Positions 24,101 through 32,036 of a stretch of 64,000 nucleotides of DNA are shown here, piece by piece (positions within the stretch are counted from its first letter, which is position 1; each line of letters starts with the position of its first letter). The stretch is taken from NCBI GenBank assembly GCA_910575035.1, contig CAJTDL010000013.1:1-64000 (forward strand), given 5' to 3'. This DNA comes from Lachnospiraceae bacterium. Lineage in GTDB: Bacteria > Bacillota > Clostridia > Lachnospirales > Lachnospiraceae. A program made the position numbers and the translations under genes. The notes beneath the pieces were generated by a model that was given only the letters and a program-made list of their open reading frames with translations, searched no databases and was not told the origin of the DNA.

Positions 24101-25463
24101 GTTTAAATACAGAAGAAAATTCTGGGTCATCCTTGTCATACACATGGCTGTCTGCATCTGCTGTACCTCTTGTCTCACTGTCGCCTTTTTCGGCCTGACA
24201 AACGCTGCATACATAATCATACTTTGCCGGGTCTTTACAGTTTGCCTCTGATACTTCAACCTTTTCTGTGCTCCATTTATGTCCGCCTTTGACTACATTT
24301 ATCCTGGATGTATGGCCCTCTACATCCGTACTACAATATTTACAGGTATATTCTGTATAGCCATCTGTAGTACAGTTTGCTGTTACGGTTTCCACTGTAT
24401 AATCTTTATTGACTGCTGCATTTGCCCTTGCATATCCATGGCCAAGCGCCTTCACTGTATTCCTTTTTACCTTGCCTTTATCTTCTGACGGGCAATTGGG
24501 ATCTTTACAAACATACTCTGTATAACCGTCGGTAAGGCATCCTGCAGGCTCTACAGTTTTTGTATAATCTGTATTCTCTACTGCACCTTTTCTGTCATAC
24601 CCATGGCCGAGCGCTTTTACCTTCTCATTTTCTGGAATCCATGTATGGCCTTCTGTGTCTGCATCGCAATGAAGGCAAGTATACTCTTTGCCGCCATCCG
24701 TGGTACAGGTTGCTTGTGTTTCTTCCACAGTATAATCTGTATCCTCTGCTGCATTTTCCCTGTCATACCCATGGCCAAGCGCTGGATTGGTTTCATCGTA
24801 TGTTGCGCTTCCTGGCTTAACGGCATCACAGAATTTACATTTAATATAGCTTTTTGCGGCTTCCAGACAATTGGGGCCAACTTCCCTGGCCTCTTCTTCC
24901 CACTGATGGTCAGTCTTTGGCGTTGTTGCGGTTGTAACCTCATCGCAGGTAGCGCCATCGCTTGTCTCTCTCCTGCAGGTATATTCCACACTGCCCTCTT
25001 GCTTGCAAGTGGCTGGCTCTATGACTTTTGTATCATAGCCTTTGCCTTCTTCGTAGTCTGCTGCATCTGGGTCAAACTTATGTCCCAATTTGGGAATTGT
25101 CTCATATCTCTGGCCTTTCACAGCGTCACAGCCATCATTTTGGCATTTGTATACAGCAACGCCAGCCTTTGTACAGGTAGGGGCTCTCATATCCTCAATG
25201 CGTACCCAATCATGTACATGCTCTGCCTGTTCGCTGCCGCTGGTTTCTTCCTGCGGCGCTTCTTCCAGAGAAGCCTCATTTAGCTCTGCCTGCGGATCAG
25301 CTGCCTCCGTTTCTGGAATTTCCTCTGGCTCTGCTTCTGTATGTACCTGTGCATCTGCGGCTGCATCCCCAACCTCTGCTGCAAAGCTGGCAGTATTTAA
25401 GGAAAGCACCATGCTCATAGACAACAGCACACTCAGAAAACGTCTTAACCTTTTTACGTTCAT
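21126..25463 (-). CDS. Giant secreted protein with about 24 Cys3-His repeats
   Basis: About 1,445 residues from ATG 25463 (a signal peptide starts MNVKRLRRFLSVLLSMSMVL and cleaves near SFAA). After a Glu-rich linker come about 24 degenerate repeats of 40-50 residues with the plan (A/P)TCTxxG-x(4-7)-C-x(2-5)-C-x(10-25)-(L/K)GH, so each offers three Cys and one His, suggesting a zinc-ribbon-like metal site. The last 120 residues (from QTTVTAYKDGDKNRVRF) form a Cys-poor beta domain. No LPxTG motif, transmembrane tail or SLH domain is seen, so the attachment mode is unknown. It lies between the flagellar operon and rpsB. Role unknown; metal binding or surface adhesion is inference. Confidence 0.85.
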   Translation of the reverse strand: MNVKRLRRFLSVLLSMSMVLSLNTASFAAEVGDAAADAQVHTEAEPEEIPETEAADPQAELNEASLEEAPQEETSGSEQAEHVHDWVRIEDMRAPTCTKAGVAVYKCQNDGCDAVKGQRYETIPKLGHKFDPDAADYEEGKGYDTKVIEPATCKQEGSVEYTCRRETSDGATCDEVTTATTPKTDHQWEEEAREVGPNCLEAAKSYIKCKFCDAVKPGSATYDETNPALGHGYDRENAAEDTDYTVEETQATCTTDGGKEYTCLHCDADTEGHTWIPENEKVKALGHGYDRKGAVENTDYTKTVEPAGCLTDGYTEYVCKDPNCPSEDKGKVKRNTVKALGHGYARANAAVNKDYTVETVTANCTTDGYTEYTCKYCSTDVEGHTSRINVVKGGHKWSTEKVEVSEANCKDPAKYDYVCSVCQAEKGDSETRGTADADSHVYDKDDPEFSSVFKPATCKINGLTRLTCTFCKNATKFEIVKAAHDYETTENIAATCTEDGTITKVCKREDCDDLDTKTVTTHPQKTGHNYKSETTTAATCIAKGVITKTCQNEGCNSVLTDDAPIDPTNHTNWSEDGKHEATCTTPEITGKYCLDCGTLHPDAKKTANAKGHVFDRMSNDEFEEYVKNLNKEPEVPEVPETQANEDGSEDGKPEYVKVTQEATCKEEGTKLYTCPDCNEKGNTKEVSIAKKSHTWDPDKAYVAPTCTENGKHVEICINCGAKGVTTDLGIMGDEYKATGHKYTVLVDTFREETCVKNGVAQYKCATCDLTKNAVIPAAHKYETVESESTPATCTEAGKEVKECKRETCDDPENKKIETPLNALGHDFDEGSVTTEATCATKGVLTKTCQRDGCNKTETADIAINLSNHQNMQSVSNQEATCTVPKIISGSYCDACGKLSDDAVTEGTAKGHAFERMTDEEFEEYAKSLADDPTHAGKEYVKTTKPATCTETGKKLYTCPDCGVANNTKVITIPALQHDFKDKYTSPTCTENGKVQQVCSREGCDAVSGPAEDLGTLDPKLGHNIVTTKGKKATCQEKGLTDGKACDRKGCGYAEVAQKEIPVDKENGHDWSGVGLDDEHRPATCTKPGYSILHCSVEGCDEEKTEVLEAGHDWKEYFAGDQGKLAWADDDTVMYRVCSRAGAEDCDAEPYEVLLVMPGAGYCEECEMYVWKEAVPGKPATCTKDGLTDGEKCPNEDCTFVFKKQDTINKLGHKNTTWQTEKAPTCKEPGTEKEICGVCNEATGQTRPVAATGNHQYIYKLTDATCTTNDTINSVCKTCGQLNPNNVPEELPGTALGHKFGDNDVCVQCHKSRAYAQTTVTAYKDGDKNRVRFTATAGVADEEKYQLLDRGIIYITDKAYCENTQSDGKELVYENVGKNAIVRALHFPEDRKEDTYYVAINVTNNENRVLWARAFTVVMNLDTGEQEVWYGDILHASYNSVAGAAN

Positions 25464-26220
25464 AACCTTTGATTGCTCCTTTCTTGATATAATTCTGTGG
25501 CAAGGGGCAAAATCCCACGCTGGGCTGCAATCAGCGTGCGCGCATATCAGCGTGGCGGATTGTTTCATGGGTTTCCTTTGGCATCCCGGAGCTGCTTATC
25601 CCTTACAGGACTCTCTTGGCAGCGCACACTCATGGATTCTGCAATGACCCACGAGCTTTTTCCTGGCCGCCAAAATTTCAGGCCTTTGGTACGCAATCAG
25701 CCATTAGAAGCCATTGCCTGGCCTTGCCGCTGCAATACTCTGCATCTGCAAGCTCTTAATACGAAAACCTCACCATACTGGCTGCCGGAAGCCGCCAGGA
25801 AGATATCCAGCCCTCCTTCCCCGTATTACATTTTCTCCATTCCCTGCGAGCATACCGTGCAATCCATGCACTTTTCTGTGGGGCAGAGTCTGAACTCCCC
25901 ACTCCACGCCCCTGCCACATTTTTTGCTGCTTTCACAGCAAATGTATGGAAACAGCCTATTACTTATCCCCATACATTTGCTGTGAAAGCGGAAGCATAT
26001 CTCTGGGTTATGAACTTATTTCAACATGCTTTTTCCGGCTAACATAGCCAAAACTCCTTTTTGTACATTTTGTATATGATTTTACCATTTTATTCTATTA
26101 TTATATCCGTTTTTTTGCAAAGAAATATTAAATTTTTTGTGCAAAATATACAATAGAAGGGAAAGGTAAATTATTTGAAAATACTTCGCCAAAATTAGTT
26201 TTATGAAATCTGTGAAACAA
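25464..26220. other. Non-coding region between the Cys-rich gene and the flagellar terminator
   Basis: No frame here has a ribosome site or recognisable protein. It holds the perfect 21-bp hairpin at 25929-25990, an 8-bp inverted repeat CCACGCTG/CAGCGTGG near 25515-25555 in the leader of the Cys-rich gene, and a very AT-rich stretch (26040-26200). The promoter of the Cys-rich gene was not located with confidence. Confidence 0.4.
25929..25990. repeat. Perfect 21-bp inverted repeat
   Basis: GCTTTCACAGCAAATGTATGG (25929-25949) is exactly complementary to 25970-25990, with a 20-base loop. Neither strand has a T-run behind the stem, so it is not a typical terminator. It may be an IS end relic, a protein site or a stable RNA hairpin in the leader of the Cys-rich gene. 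Confidence 0.7.
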
Positions 26221-26264
26221 AAAGAGGGTGCCAGTTGCCTTATATGGCAACTGGCGCCCTCTTT
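26221..26264. terminator. Bidirectional terminator at the end of the flagellar operon
   Basis: A 19-bp stem with one mismatch (AAAGAGGGTGCCAGTTGCC at 26221-26239 against 26246-26264) and a TTATAT loop, A-rich on one side and T-rich on the other. It lies 120 bases after the last operon gene. Confidence 0.85.
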
Positions 26265-26383
26265 CATTTAGCGGATCTATTCCATTTTCATAAAATCTTT
26301 TGCTTTTTCAAGCCATCTTTTGAATATCTTCTTAAATATGCTGCACCTGTATCCATTACCGCTACAGGCAATCACGCATTTAC

Positions 26384-27091
26384 TTAGGGAAGATCTACAA
26401 TTATTTCCAAAATCTCTTCTTCCGTGGCTCCGGCGGGAATTTGATATTTCCCAGTCTGCAGGCGTTCATCCATCTTCTTGTCGATCATATTTTGGTTAAA
26501 TTTGCTTGCATCTGAAATCAGGCCTGCCTCAAAAAGCTTTTTGCTCACTTCTTCGGAATGATCCCTTTCTGTGATTTCAAATTCCACCATGCCTTCTTTT
26601 TGGGCAGGATCGGAAGACGGCTTATTGCCAGGCGTCCCTTCATTGGCATCCTGTGCCTTGTCCGTAGATGAATCCTTTTTCTGGGTCTGGCCAGAATCTT
26701 TTTTGTCCTGGGCGGCAGCATCCTTTTTGTCCTGGGCGGCAGCATCCTGGCTTTGGCTATCAGAACCTGCATCCTCCTTAGCGCTTGCGCTCTGCCCCTT
26801 TTGGCTGGATGCATTCTTCCCATCTGTGCCTGTGCCGTCCTGGCCAGATGCATCCTGCTCCTTGGAGCCCTTCCCATCCTGTGTATTGGCACCCTCTCCC
26901 TGCCCATCGGAATCAGTCCCGCCTGCATCGGAAGCCTCCTCTGCCATGACCATTCCCAGGAGCTTGGCGCGTTCTATGATCTCTGTATCTGTCAATTTCT
27001 CTTTTTTATTCCCAGACAGGGCAATTCCCATAAGAATAGCGGTGCATATAATGCCGACTCCCAAACCTCTCAAATAATATTTAAGCCTCAT
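26384..27091 (-). CDS. MltG/YceG-like membrane protein, last gene of the flagellar operon
   Basis: 235 residues. A single N-terminal membrane segment (about residues 8-26) is followed by a long low-complexity linker rich in Gln, Lys, Asp and Ser (residues about 55-170, with repeated AAQDKKDAAAQDKKD). The C-terminus, FEITERDHSEEVSKKLFEAGLISDASKFN and LQTGKYQIPAGATEEEILEII, matches the LysM-like N-terminal module of MltG endolytic transglycosylases, but the catalytic domain is absent. It starts four bases after the DUF6115 gene stop. A peptidoglycan-associated role near the flagellum is inference. Confidence 0.65.
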   Translation of the reverse strand: MRLKYYLRGLGVGIICTAILMGIALSGNKKEKLTDTEIIERAKLLGMVMAEEASDAGGTDSDGQGEGANTQDGKGSKEQDASGQDGTGTDGKNASSQKGQSASAKEDAGSDSQSQDAAAQDKKDAAAQDKKDSGQTQKKDSSTDKAQDANEGTPGNKPSSDPAQKEGMVEFEITERDHSEEVSKKLFEAGLISDASKFNQNMIDKKMDERLQTGKYQIPAGATEEEILEIIVDLP

Positions 27092-27094
27092 AAG

Positions 27095-27799
27095 TCACAT
27101 TTCATCCTCTCTGAATAACCCGATTACAAGCCGCACTTCCCCTACGCCAAGGCCAAGCTCCTTTGCAATCTCCACAGCATCCTTGCCATTCCGGTACATG
27201 GCCAGGATCCTCTGGTTATGGTTCCCTGTACCGTCCTGCCCATCTGCAGATGCCTGGGCAGCCTGCACCGGCTCTTCCTTTGCTGTTGGCTCTGGGGCTT
27301 CCTGCTTAGGCAGATGGGCTTTTTGTGCCTGCTCCAAAATCTCATCAGAGTGATTTACAGTATTTTGGATATTTTCCTGCAATTCTTCCAGATGGATGGC
27401 AAGCTGGGCAAGGTTTCCGGCATAGGTGGTAAGCTCGGAATGCTTGTCATTTAACATGCTGTAAAGGAACATCACCTCATTATGTGTCTTGTGGATTGCC
27501 TCTAGCACTGTATCGGAATACTCGGTGATCACCCGCATTTTCTCATTTGTTTCCTTGTCCAGGGCACGGTCTACCACTTCCATGGATTTGCCAATGGACT
27601 GCTCTATGACCTGATCTACCATAGTGTCAATCTTTGTCTGTGCCTCATTCAGGTTTTTCTCCAAAATGCGCTGCATTTCATCTGTGCTTAATTCCGCAAT
27701 TTTATCCAAATCCTTATTGGACAGCTTCTCTGTAATAAAAAAGCTGGCCACCATCATAATCACACCAATTACCAATAACACAATCTCTATTGTCGCCAT
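27095..27799 (-). CDS. DUF6115 protein, probable SwrB-type flagellar regulator
   Basis: 234 residues. One N-terminal membrane helix (IEIVLLVIGVIMMVASFFI) is followed by a long coiled coil (residues about 25-150), a Pro/Ala/Glu-rich linker and a short HTH-like tail (ILAMYRNGKDAVEIAKELGLGVGEVRLVIGLF). In Bacillus subtilis the gene between sigD and rpsB is swrB, whose product has the same layout (membrane helix, coiled coil, C-terminal HTH-like segment) and activates the flagellar export apparatus. Here the gene lies between fliA and rpsB. The DUF label and the SwrB analogy come from layout and position, not a search. Confidence 0.7.
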   Translation of the reverse strand: MATIEIVLLVIGVIMMVASFFITEKLSNKDLDKIAELSTDEMQRILEKNLNEAQTKIDTMVDQVIEQSIGKSMEVVDRALDKETNEKMRVITEYSDTVLEAIHKTHNEVMFLYSMLNDKHSELTTYAGNLAQLAIHLEELQENIQNTVNHSDEILEQAQKAHLPKQEAPEPTAKEEPVQAAQASADGQDGTGNHNQRILAMYRNGKDAVEIAKELGLGVGEVRLVIGLFREDEM

Positions 27800-27812
27800 T
27801 TCCCCTACCTGC

Positions 27813-28130
27813 CTATATCTTCATGTCGAAACCGCCCCGGACGGCTCTAGGCATTACCTTTCCGCTGTTTTTTTCCTGCTGCTTTTTCTTTTTGTTACGG
27901 CGGTTCTCATACTCGTTGCTGCCTTTTTCCCGAGCATCGAATTTCTGCTCCGGATTGTCAGAATCATTGGCATGGTTGACCTGCTGCATATGGTGTATGG
28001 TTTCCTTTGCAAACTGCGTCTGCACATTCTGCTGCTGGAGCATCGGCTTGTTGTCCTCATTCTGCTTTACCGTGCTCATATCCTGGCTTCTCTGTACCAC
28101 GCCGCTAAATTCTACTGGCCGTATTGACAT
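27813..28130 (-). CDS. Short hydrophilic protein of the flagellar operon
   Basis: 105 residues, no membrane segment. It starts MSIRPVEFSGVVQRSQDMST and is dominated by Gln, Asn, Lys and Glu, with a strongly basic KKKKQQEK region and a Gly-rich end. It is predicted to be largely disordered. The same kind of protein lies beside fapA-type DUF342 and DUF6115 genes in flagellar operons of related Clostridia, so it is probably a flagellar accessory, possibly an export partner or scaffold. No family is known to me. Confidence 0.6.
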   Translation of the reverse strand: MSIRPVEFSGVVQRSQDMSTVKQNEDNKPMLQQQNVQTQFAKETIHHMQQVNHANDSDNPEQKFDAREKGSNEYENRRNKKKKQQEKNSGKVMPRAVRGGFDMKI

Positions 28131-28145
28131 TTTCCCACTTCCTTC

Positions 28146-29750
28146 TTATAGAGACTTTACCACAATTTCGCCCTTCTCCTTCACAAACTTGGAAAAAGAC
28201 CTCTCACTTTTGATATTCATGCTCACTTCTGAAATAGTAATGGTCACCCCTGGAAAAATACTGCCCTTCACTGCCACCTTGGCACTATGGGACATCTGGA
28301 TCTGCTCATTCAAGTCCTGAAATTTCAATCGGCTTGAGGCAAGCTCCTGCTGCTTCTCTTTAAAGGCCTTGGCAATGCCTTGTACCTGCTGCATCCGCTC
28401 TGGGCTGATCTTTTCCTTCCGCTGAAGCCGTTCTTGGTAATTTACAAGGGCTGGGCGCAGCTGGGAAATATCCTTCTGGAGCTGGTCAATCCTTTCCTTC
28501 AAAACGCCATGGCGCTCTTTAACCTCCGGATCCACCCCAACCTCAATCAGGGTGTTCGCCCCGCCCATCTCAGACCCTATCGTCTGGGCTTCCACCAGGC
28601 AGCCTGCCCGGATCACGCCGCCATTCACAAAACCACGCTTTCCGCTGACCCGGATATCCACGGCAGCGGACACCCGGCTGTGGAGGATGGAGCCCGTCTC
28701 TATAAATCCGTCGGCCACCACCACAGAATTCTCAATGAACTTCGTAATGATATTGCTCTTGGACTCCACCTTGCCCTTGCCCATGCCATTGATGCCGCGC
28801 TTTACAATAATCTGGCCGCCTGCAAACAGGAAGGCCGCCTCTACCACGCCCTCAATCACAATATCGCCTTTCGCTTTCACGGAAAAACCGCTTTTCACAT
28901 TTCCTTTGATCGTTACATTCCCATCATACACCACATTCCCGGTGGTGTTATCCACATCTGCCGGGACTTCAAACACATTTGCCACAAATACCTTGCGGTT
29001 TACCAGGCTGGCATGGCCTGTCACATCGGAATATATCTCTGTCTGGTCTTCCGAAAGGCTGATATTATTGCCAAATTCCAGCTTTAAGGGCTTTTCCTGG
29101 CGCCCCTGGATATCCCCCCCAAACACATCCTTGCCAGGCTTCCCTGGCACCGCTGGATGGAGCTTTGCCAGCGTCTGGCCTTTCTCCACATGGCTGATTG
29201 TGTTCAGGTCATGGTAATTGACCGTACCGTCAGGATTTTTTTTCGGGCGCAGGTTCGGGTTCGTATTGAAAAAATACTCTATCTTCGCGTCCTTGCCATT
29301 GACTGGCGGGATTCCCTTTGCAAAAATATAATCGCAGCAGTATTGGCGGTTCTTCAGAAATTTTTGGATTTCTTCCTGCCGGATCCCTATGGTAATCCGC
29401 TGGGATTGTAACTCGCCGCAAATATCCTCCTCTGTCATCAGCCTGCCTTTTTCCGATGGCGGGTAAAAACGGCAGAAAACCAGCATCTTATCCATAGACA
29501 CACTCACTTCCATGGACTCATTTTCCTCAAAGCCATTCCATTCCCCTATATACATCTGCTGGACGCCATCTTTGGCAGATAAAATCTGATTCAGCTCCGC
29601 CTTGTCATAACTGCCGTATCCCTTTTTTTCCAGATAAGCCAACACTTCCTTGGCATCCAGGGGCTTCCCGCCATTTTCTGGCGGATACACCTGAAGAAAT
29701 ACACCCATGTCACTTACATCCAATTTAAAGTAGCCATTTTTATTCCCCAT
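28146..29750 (-). CDS. FapA/DUF342-family polymer-like protein
   Basis: About 534 residues. The N-terminal 180 residues are the FapA N-terminal region (GYGSYDKAELNQILSAKDG). The centre, about residues 190-410, is a beta-helical stretch (VNRKVFVANVFEVPADVDNTTGNVVYDGNVTIKGNVKSGFSVKAKGD pattern) typical of DUF342. A coiled coil follows (ERIDQLQKDISQLRPALVNYQERL, about 420-490). ATG 29750 is chosen because GGAGG lies seven bases upstream; ATG 29756 is only one base from it. It is encoded right after fliA. The family is linked to envelope and flagellar functions, but a biochemical role is not settled. Confidence 0.85.
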   Translation of the reverse strand: MGNKNGYFKLDVSDMGVFLQVYPPENGGKPLDAKEVLAYLEKKGYGSYDKAELNQILSAKDGVQQMYIGEWNGFEENESMEVSVSMDKMLVFCRFYPPSEKGRLMTEEDICGELQSQRITIGIRQEEIQKFLKNRQYCCDYIFAKGIPPVNGKDAKIEYFFNTNPNLRPKKNPDGTVNYHDLNTISHVEKGQTLAKLHPAVPGKPGKDVFGGDIQGRQEKPLKLEFGNNISLSEDQTEIYSDVTGHASLVNRKVFVANVFEVPADVDNTTGNVVYDGNVTIKGNVKSGFSVKAKGDIVIEGVVEAAFLFAGGQIIVKRGINGMGKGKVESKSNIITKFIENSVVVADGFIETGSILHSRVSAAVDIRVSGKRGFVNGGVIRAGCLVEAQTIGSEMGGANTLIEVGVDPEVKERHGVLKERIDQLQKDISQLRPALVNYQERLQRKEKISPERMQQVQGIAKAFKEKQQELASSRLKFQDLNEQIQMSHSAKVAVKGSIFPGVTITISEVSMNIKSERSFSKFVKEKGEIVVKSL

Positions 29751-29764
29751 AAGCATTCCTCCGC

Positions 29765-30529
29765 CTAATCCGTTAATATATTCATATAAGGCCCCATTGT
29801 CTTCTTCATTTTCGTCAGTGCTTTGGTGTGGAGCTGGGAAATCCTGGACTCTGACACCTCCAGAATATTGCTGATCTCCTTTAAGGTCAGATCCTCATAA
29901 TAATAAAGGGTAATAACCTTCCGTTCCTTCTCTGTAAGGACATCCAGGGACTGCTCCAATACCTTCTTCAGTTCCTCCTGGGCAATGGCATCTTCTGGCT
30001 GGATAAAGTGGGAATTTCCCTTTGCATCCATCACAGGCTCCATGCCTTGCTCTACATATTCGTTCAGGGAGACCATATTTGTGACCTTGAGCTGAGACTG
30101 CCAATTCAGCAGCTCGTCGCCGCTCAAGTGCAGCTCCTGGGCGATTTCCTCGTCCGTAGCCGTCCTTCCGGTGGCTGTCTCAATCTTACGGATGGCCTCA
30201 TCAATCTTTTTCTGCTTCTGCCGTACTGTCCTGGGAATCCAGTCCATTTTCCGGATCTGATCCAGAATGGAGCCACGGATCCGAAGGCTGGCATAAGTCT
30301 CAAACTTCACGTCTTTATTTATATCAAACTTATCAATGGCATCAATCAAGCCGAAAATGCCATATCCCACCAAATCGTCATATTCCACATTGTACCCTAG
30401 GTACATGCTCAAGCGGCCCGCCACAATCTTCACCAGCGGCGCATATTCTAAGATAATCTTCTCTCTTAATTCTGCTGTAGGCCTCTTTAAAAATTCTGCC
30501 CATAATTGTTCTTTTTCTGCTGTGTTCAT
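29765..30529 (-). CDS. fliA: Flagellar sigma factor FliA/SigD
   Basis: A 254-residue sigma-28. Region 2 (LEYAPLVKIVAGRLSMYLGYNVEYDDLVGYGIFGLIDAIDKFD; FETYASLRIRGSILDQIRKMDWIPR), region 3 (TATGRTATDEEIAQELHLSGDELLNW) and region 4 (LTEKERKVITLYYYEDLTLKEISNILEVSESRISQLHTKAL) are all present. It should direct RNA polymerase to late flagellar genes such as flagellin, which lie outside the window. No FlgM is seen here. It follows cheD and a small membrane gene, as in the sigD neighbourhood of Bacillus. Confidence 0.96.
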   Translation of the reverse strand: MNTAEKEQLWAEFLKRPTAELREKIILEYAPLVKIVAGRLSMYLGYNVEYDDLVGYGIFGLIDAIDKFDINKDVKFETYASLRIRGSILDQIRKMDWIPRTVRQKQKKIDEAIRKIETATGRTATDEEIAQELHLSGDELLNWQSQLKVTNMVSLNEYVEQGMEPVMDAKGNSHFIQPEDAIAQEELKKVLEQSLDVLTEKERKVITLYYYEDLTLKEISNILEVSESRISQLHTKALTKMKKTMGPYMNILTD

Positions 30530-30574
30530 CCAAAGCCCCCAAGACCAGGGAAGCCTCTAACGGCTCCTAGGTTG

Positions 30575-30859
30575 TTATTGTTCTATTTCTTCTGCGGGTA
30601 CGGCTTCCTCTGTTCCGGCCTCCTGGCCTTCCCCATCCTCAAGCCCTTCCGCTGCCTCTTCCGTGGCTTCTTCTGTCTCTTCCTTGAAATTATGATCCAG
30701 TACCAGTTTTGCAACGCATCCCAGGATATAAAAGGATATCAAAACGATGCCCCATACCTTAACAAACTGACCTGTTTCCATACGCATGACAAACCCTATG
30801 ATACAGGTAATAAACCCTGCAATTAATGTAATAATGACCGGCACCTGTTTTGTTTTCAT
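30575..30859 (-). CDS. Small two-helix membrane protein of the flagellar operon
   Basis: 94 residues: two hydrophobic helices (VPVIITLIAGFITCIIGFVM and FVKVWGIVLISFYILGCVAKLVL) joined by a short loop, then a highly acidic tail rich in Glu. It lies between cheD and fliA with short gaps, so it is co-transcribed. I know no functional family; the acidic tail suggests a cytoplasmic interaction. It could be a membrane partner of the motor or of chemosensing. Confidence 0.65.
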   Translation of the reverse strand: MKTKQVPVIITLIAGFITCIIGFVMRMETGQFVKVWGIVLISFYILGCVAKLVLDHNFKEETEEATEEAAEGLEDGEGQEAGTEEAVPAEEIEQ

Positions 30860-30872
30860 ATCCCATCACCTT

Positions 30873-31355
30873 CTAAATAATTTTCAGCTTTTTCCCTACT
30901 GCTTTGATGTAGAACTCACCCGTAGCCGGATAAAGCTCTACCGTGCGCCCATAATTCAGCCCAGTATCCTCTGCCAGCAGTGGAATCCCCAGCTGTTTCA
31001 GCTTCGCCTTGGAAGCCTGGGCATTGCGCAGCCCTACATTCCCAATGGCTGACGCGCCGCTTACCTCAAACATCTTGGCTCCGCCAGCAATCTTGGCAAC
31101 CAGCCGCCTTTTGTTGGCTCCTGCCCTTGTAATCTGTTTTACCAATTCCTCAATCCCTGTATCCGCAAACTTGGCAATATTTGAATGGTTTCGCATTTGT
31201 GTGCTGTCAGGGAGCATAATATGCGCCAATCCCCCAATTTTTAAAACCGGATCATACATTGCGATTCCGATACAGGATCCTAAACCCAATGTAGTAACCA
31301 TATCCGGTGCCTTGCAAACTTTCAAATCTGCCATTCCAACTTTAATTGTAGCCAT
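30873..31355 (-). CDS. cheD: Chemoreceptor glutamine deamidase CheD
   Basis: 160 residues. CheD deamidates glutamines on chemoreceptors and, in Bacillus, binds CheC and raises its phosphatase activity. The active-site Cys lies in TTLGLGSCIGIAMYD and the His in GGLAHIMLPDS, both visible, with NVGLRNA and ARIAGGA-like (VAKIAGGAKMF) segments further on. It is 15 bases downstream of cheC. Because cheA, cheB and cheW are elsewhere, this locus supplies only the adaptation branch. Confidence 0.93.
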   Translation of the reverse strand: MATIKVGMADLKVCKAPDMVTTLGLGSCIGIAMYDPVLKIGGLAHIMLPDSTQMRNHSNIAKFADTGIEELVKQITRAGANKRRLVAKIAGGAKMFEVSGASAIGNVGLRNAQASKAKLKQLGIPLLAEDTGLNYGRTVELYPATGEFYIKAVGKKLKII

Positions 31356-31370
31356 AGTACTATGCTCCTC

Positions 31371-31991
31371 TTATAATGCAACCCCCAATGACGCTAAAAT
31401 TTTATCATAGGAGTCTATATCTGGCATTAAGATAAAAAATCCTTCGATTGTAATGTCATCCCCAAATTCTGTTGCTATTAAAAGAGCTTTATCCCCATAT
31501 TGCCCAAACTGAATCGCCGGAACGCTTAAGATGGCGGCTGCCATGTCAATTGCAAGGTACGGCACCGATGCTGTGATGATCAGGTTCGTAATAGTTGACA
31601 GCGCGGATAGGTAAGAGCCGGAAATAATATTCCCGATTTCCTTCAACGCAGACAGATCCATTTCATTAAAGGGTTCCATATAATCATCTGGCCTCCCCAT
31701 CAGGCGGTTTACCAGATAATGGGCTGATTCCATTTTCAATAAAAACATCATGCTCCCGCCAATGTCATTTTCCACTTCCAGGTAAATCCCAGCAACGGTC
31801 TCTTCTTCTGCAGAGATTGCAGTGGGAAGTTCCTGGAAATCCAAAAATTGTACTTTTGGCACTTTCATATCCACCTTAAGGTTCAGCATATTTGAAATTG
31901 CAGTGGTGGCATTTCCAGCTCCAATATTGCCAAGCTCCTTCAGCACATCAAAATACATGTCATTTACTTGCTCTAAACTAAATTTAGCCAT
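31371..31991 (-). CDS. cheC: CheY-P phosphatase CheC
   Basis: About 206 residues. CheC dephosphorylates CheY-P and feeds back through CheD. Both phosphatase motifs are present: LKELGNIGAGNATTAIS near residues 16-32 and LKEIGNIISGSYLSAL near residues 118-133, each with the Glu-x-x-Asn pair. The start is set at ATG 31991 (MAKFSLEQVNDMYFD), which has GGAGAG about 11 bases upstream; a 12-codon extension reads as a ribosome-site region. It is followed by cheD and preceded by a PilZ gene. Confidence 0.92.
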   Translation of the reverse strand: MAKFSLEQVNDMYFDVLKELGNIGAGNATTAISNMLNLKVDMKVPKVQFLDFQELPTAISAEEETVAGIYLEVENDIGGSMMFLLKMESAHYLVNRLMGRPDDYMEPFNEMDLSALKEIGNIISGSYLSALSTITNLIITASVPYLAIDMAAAILSVPAIQFGQYGDKALLIATEFGDDITIEGFFILMPDIDSYDKILASLGVAL

Positions 31992-32036
31992 AACTGTTCT
32001 TTCTCTCCATTTCTTCCTTAAGCTCAAAAAGGGGGC

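Noticed and set aside
24603-25283. 226-codon + strand frame rich in Cys and Phe opposite the Cys-rich gene
   Set aside because: It mirrors the repeat structure of the true gene in antisense; there is no ribosome site and no plausible protein.
26082-26267. 61-codon minus strand frame after the flagellar operon
   Set aside because: It starts inside the terminator hairpin and runs through very AT-rich DNA without a ribosome site.
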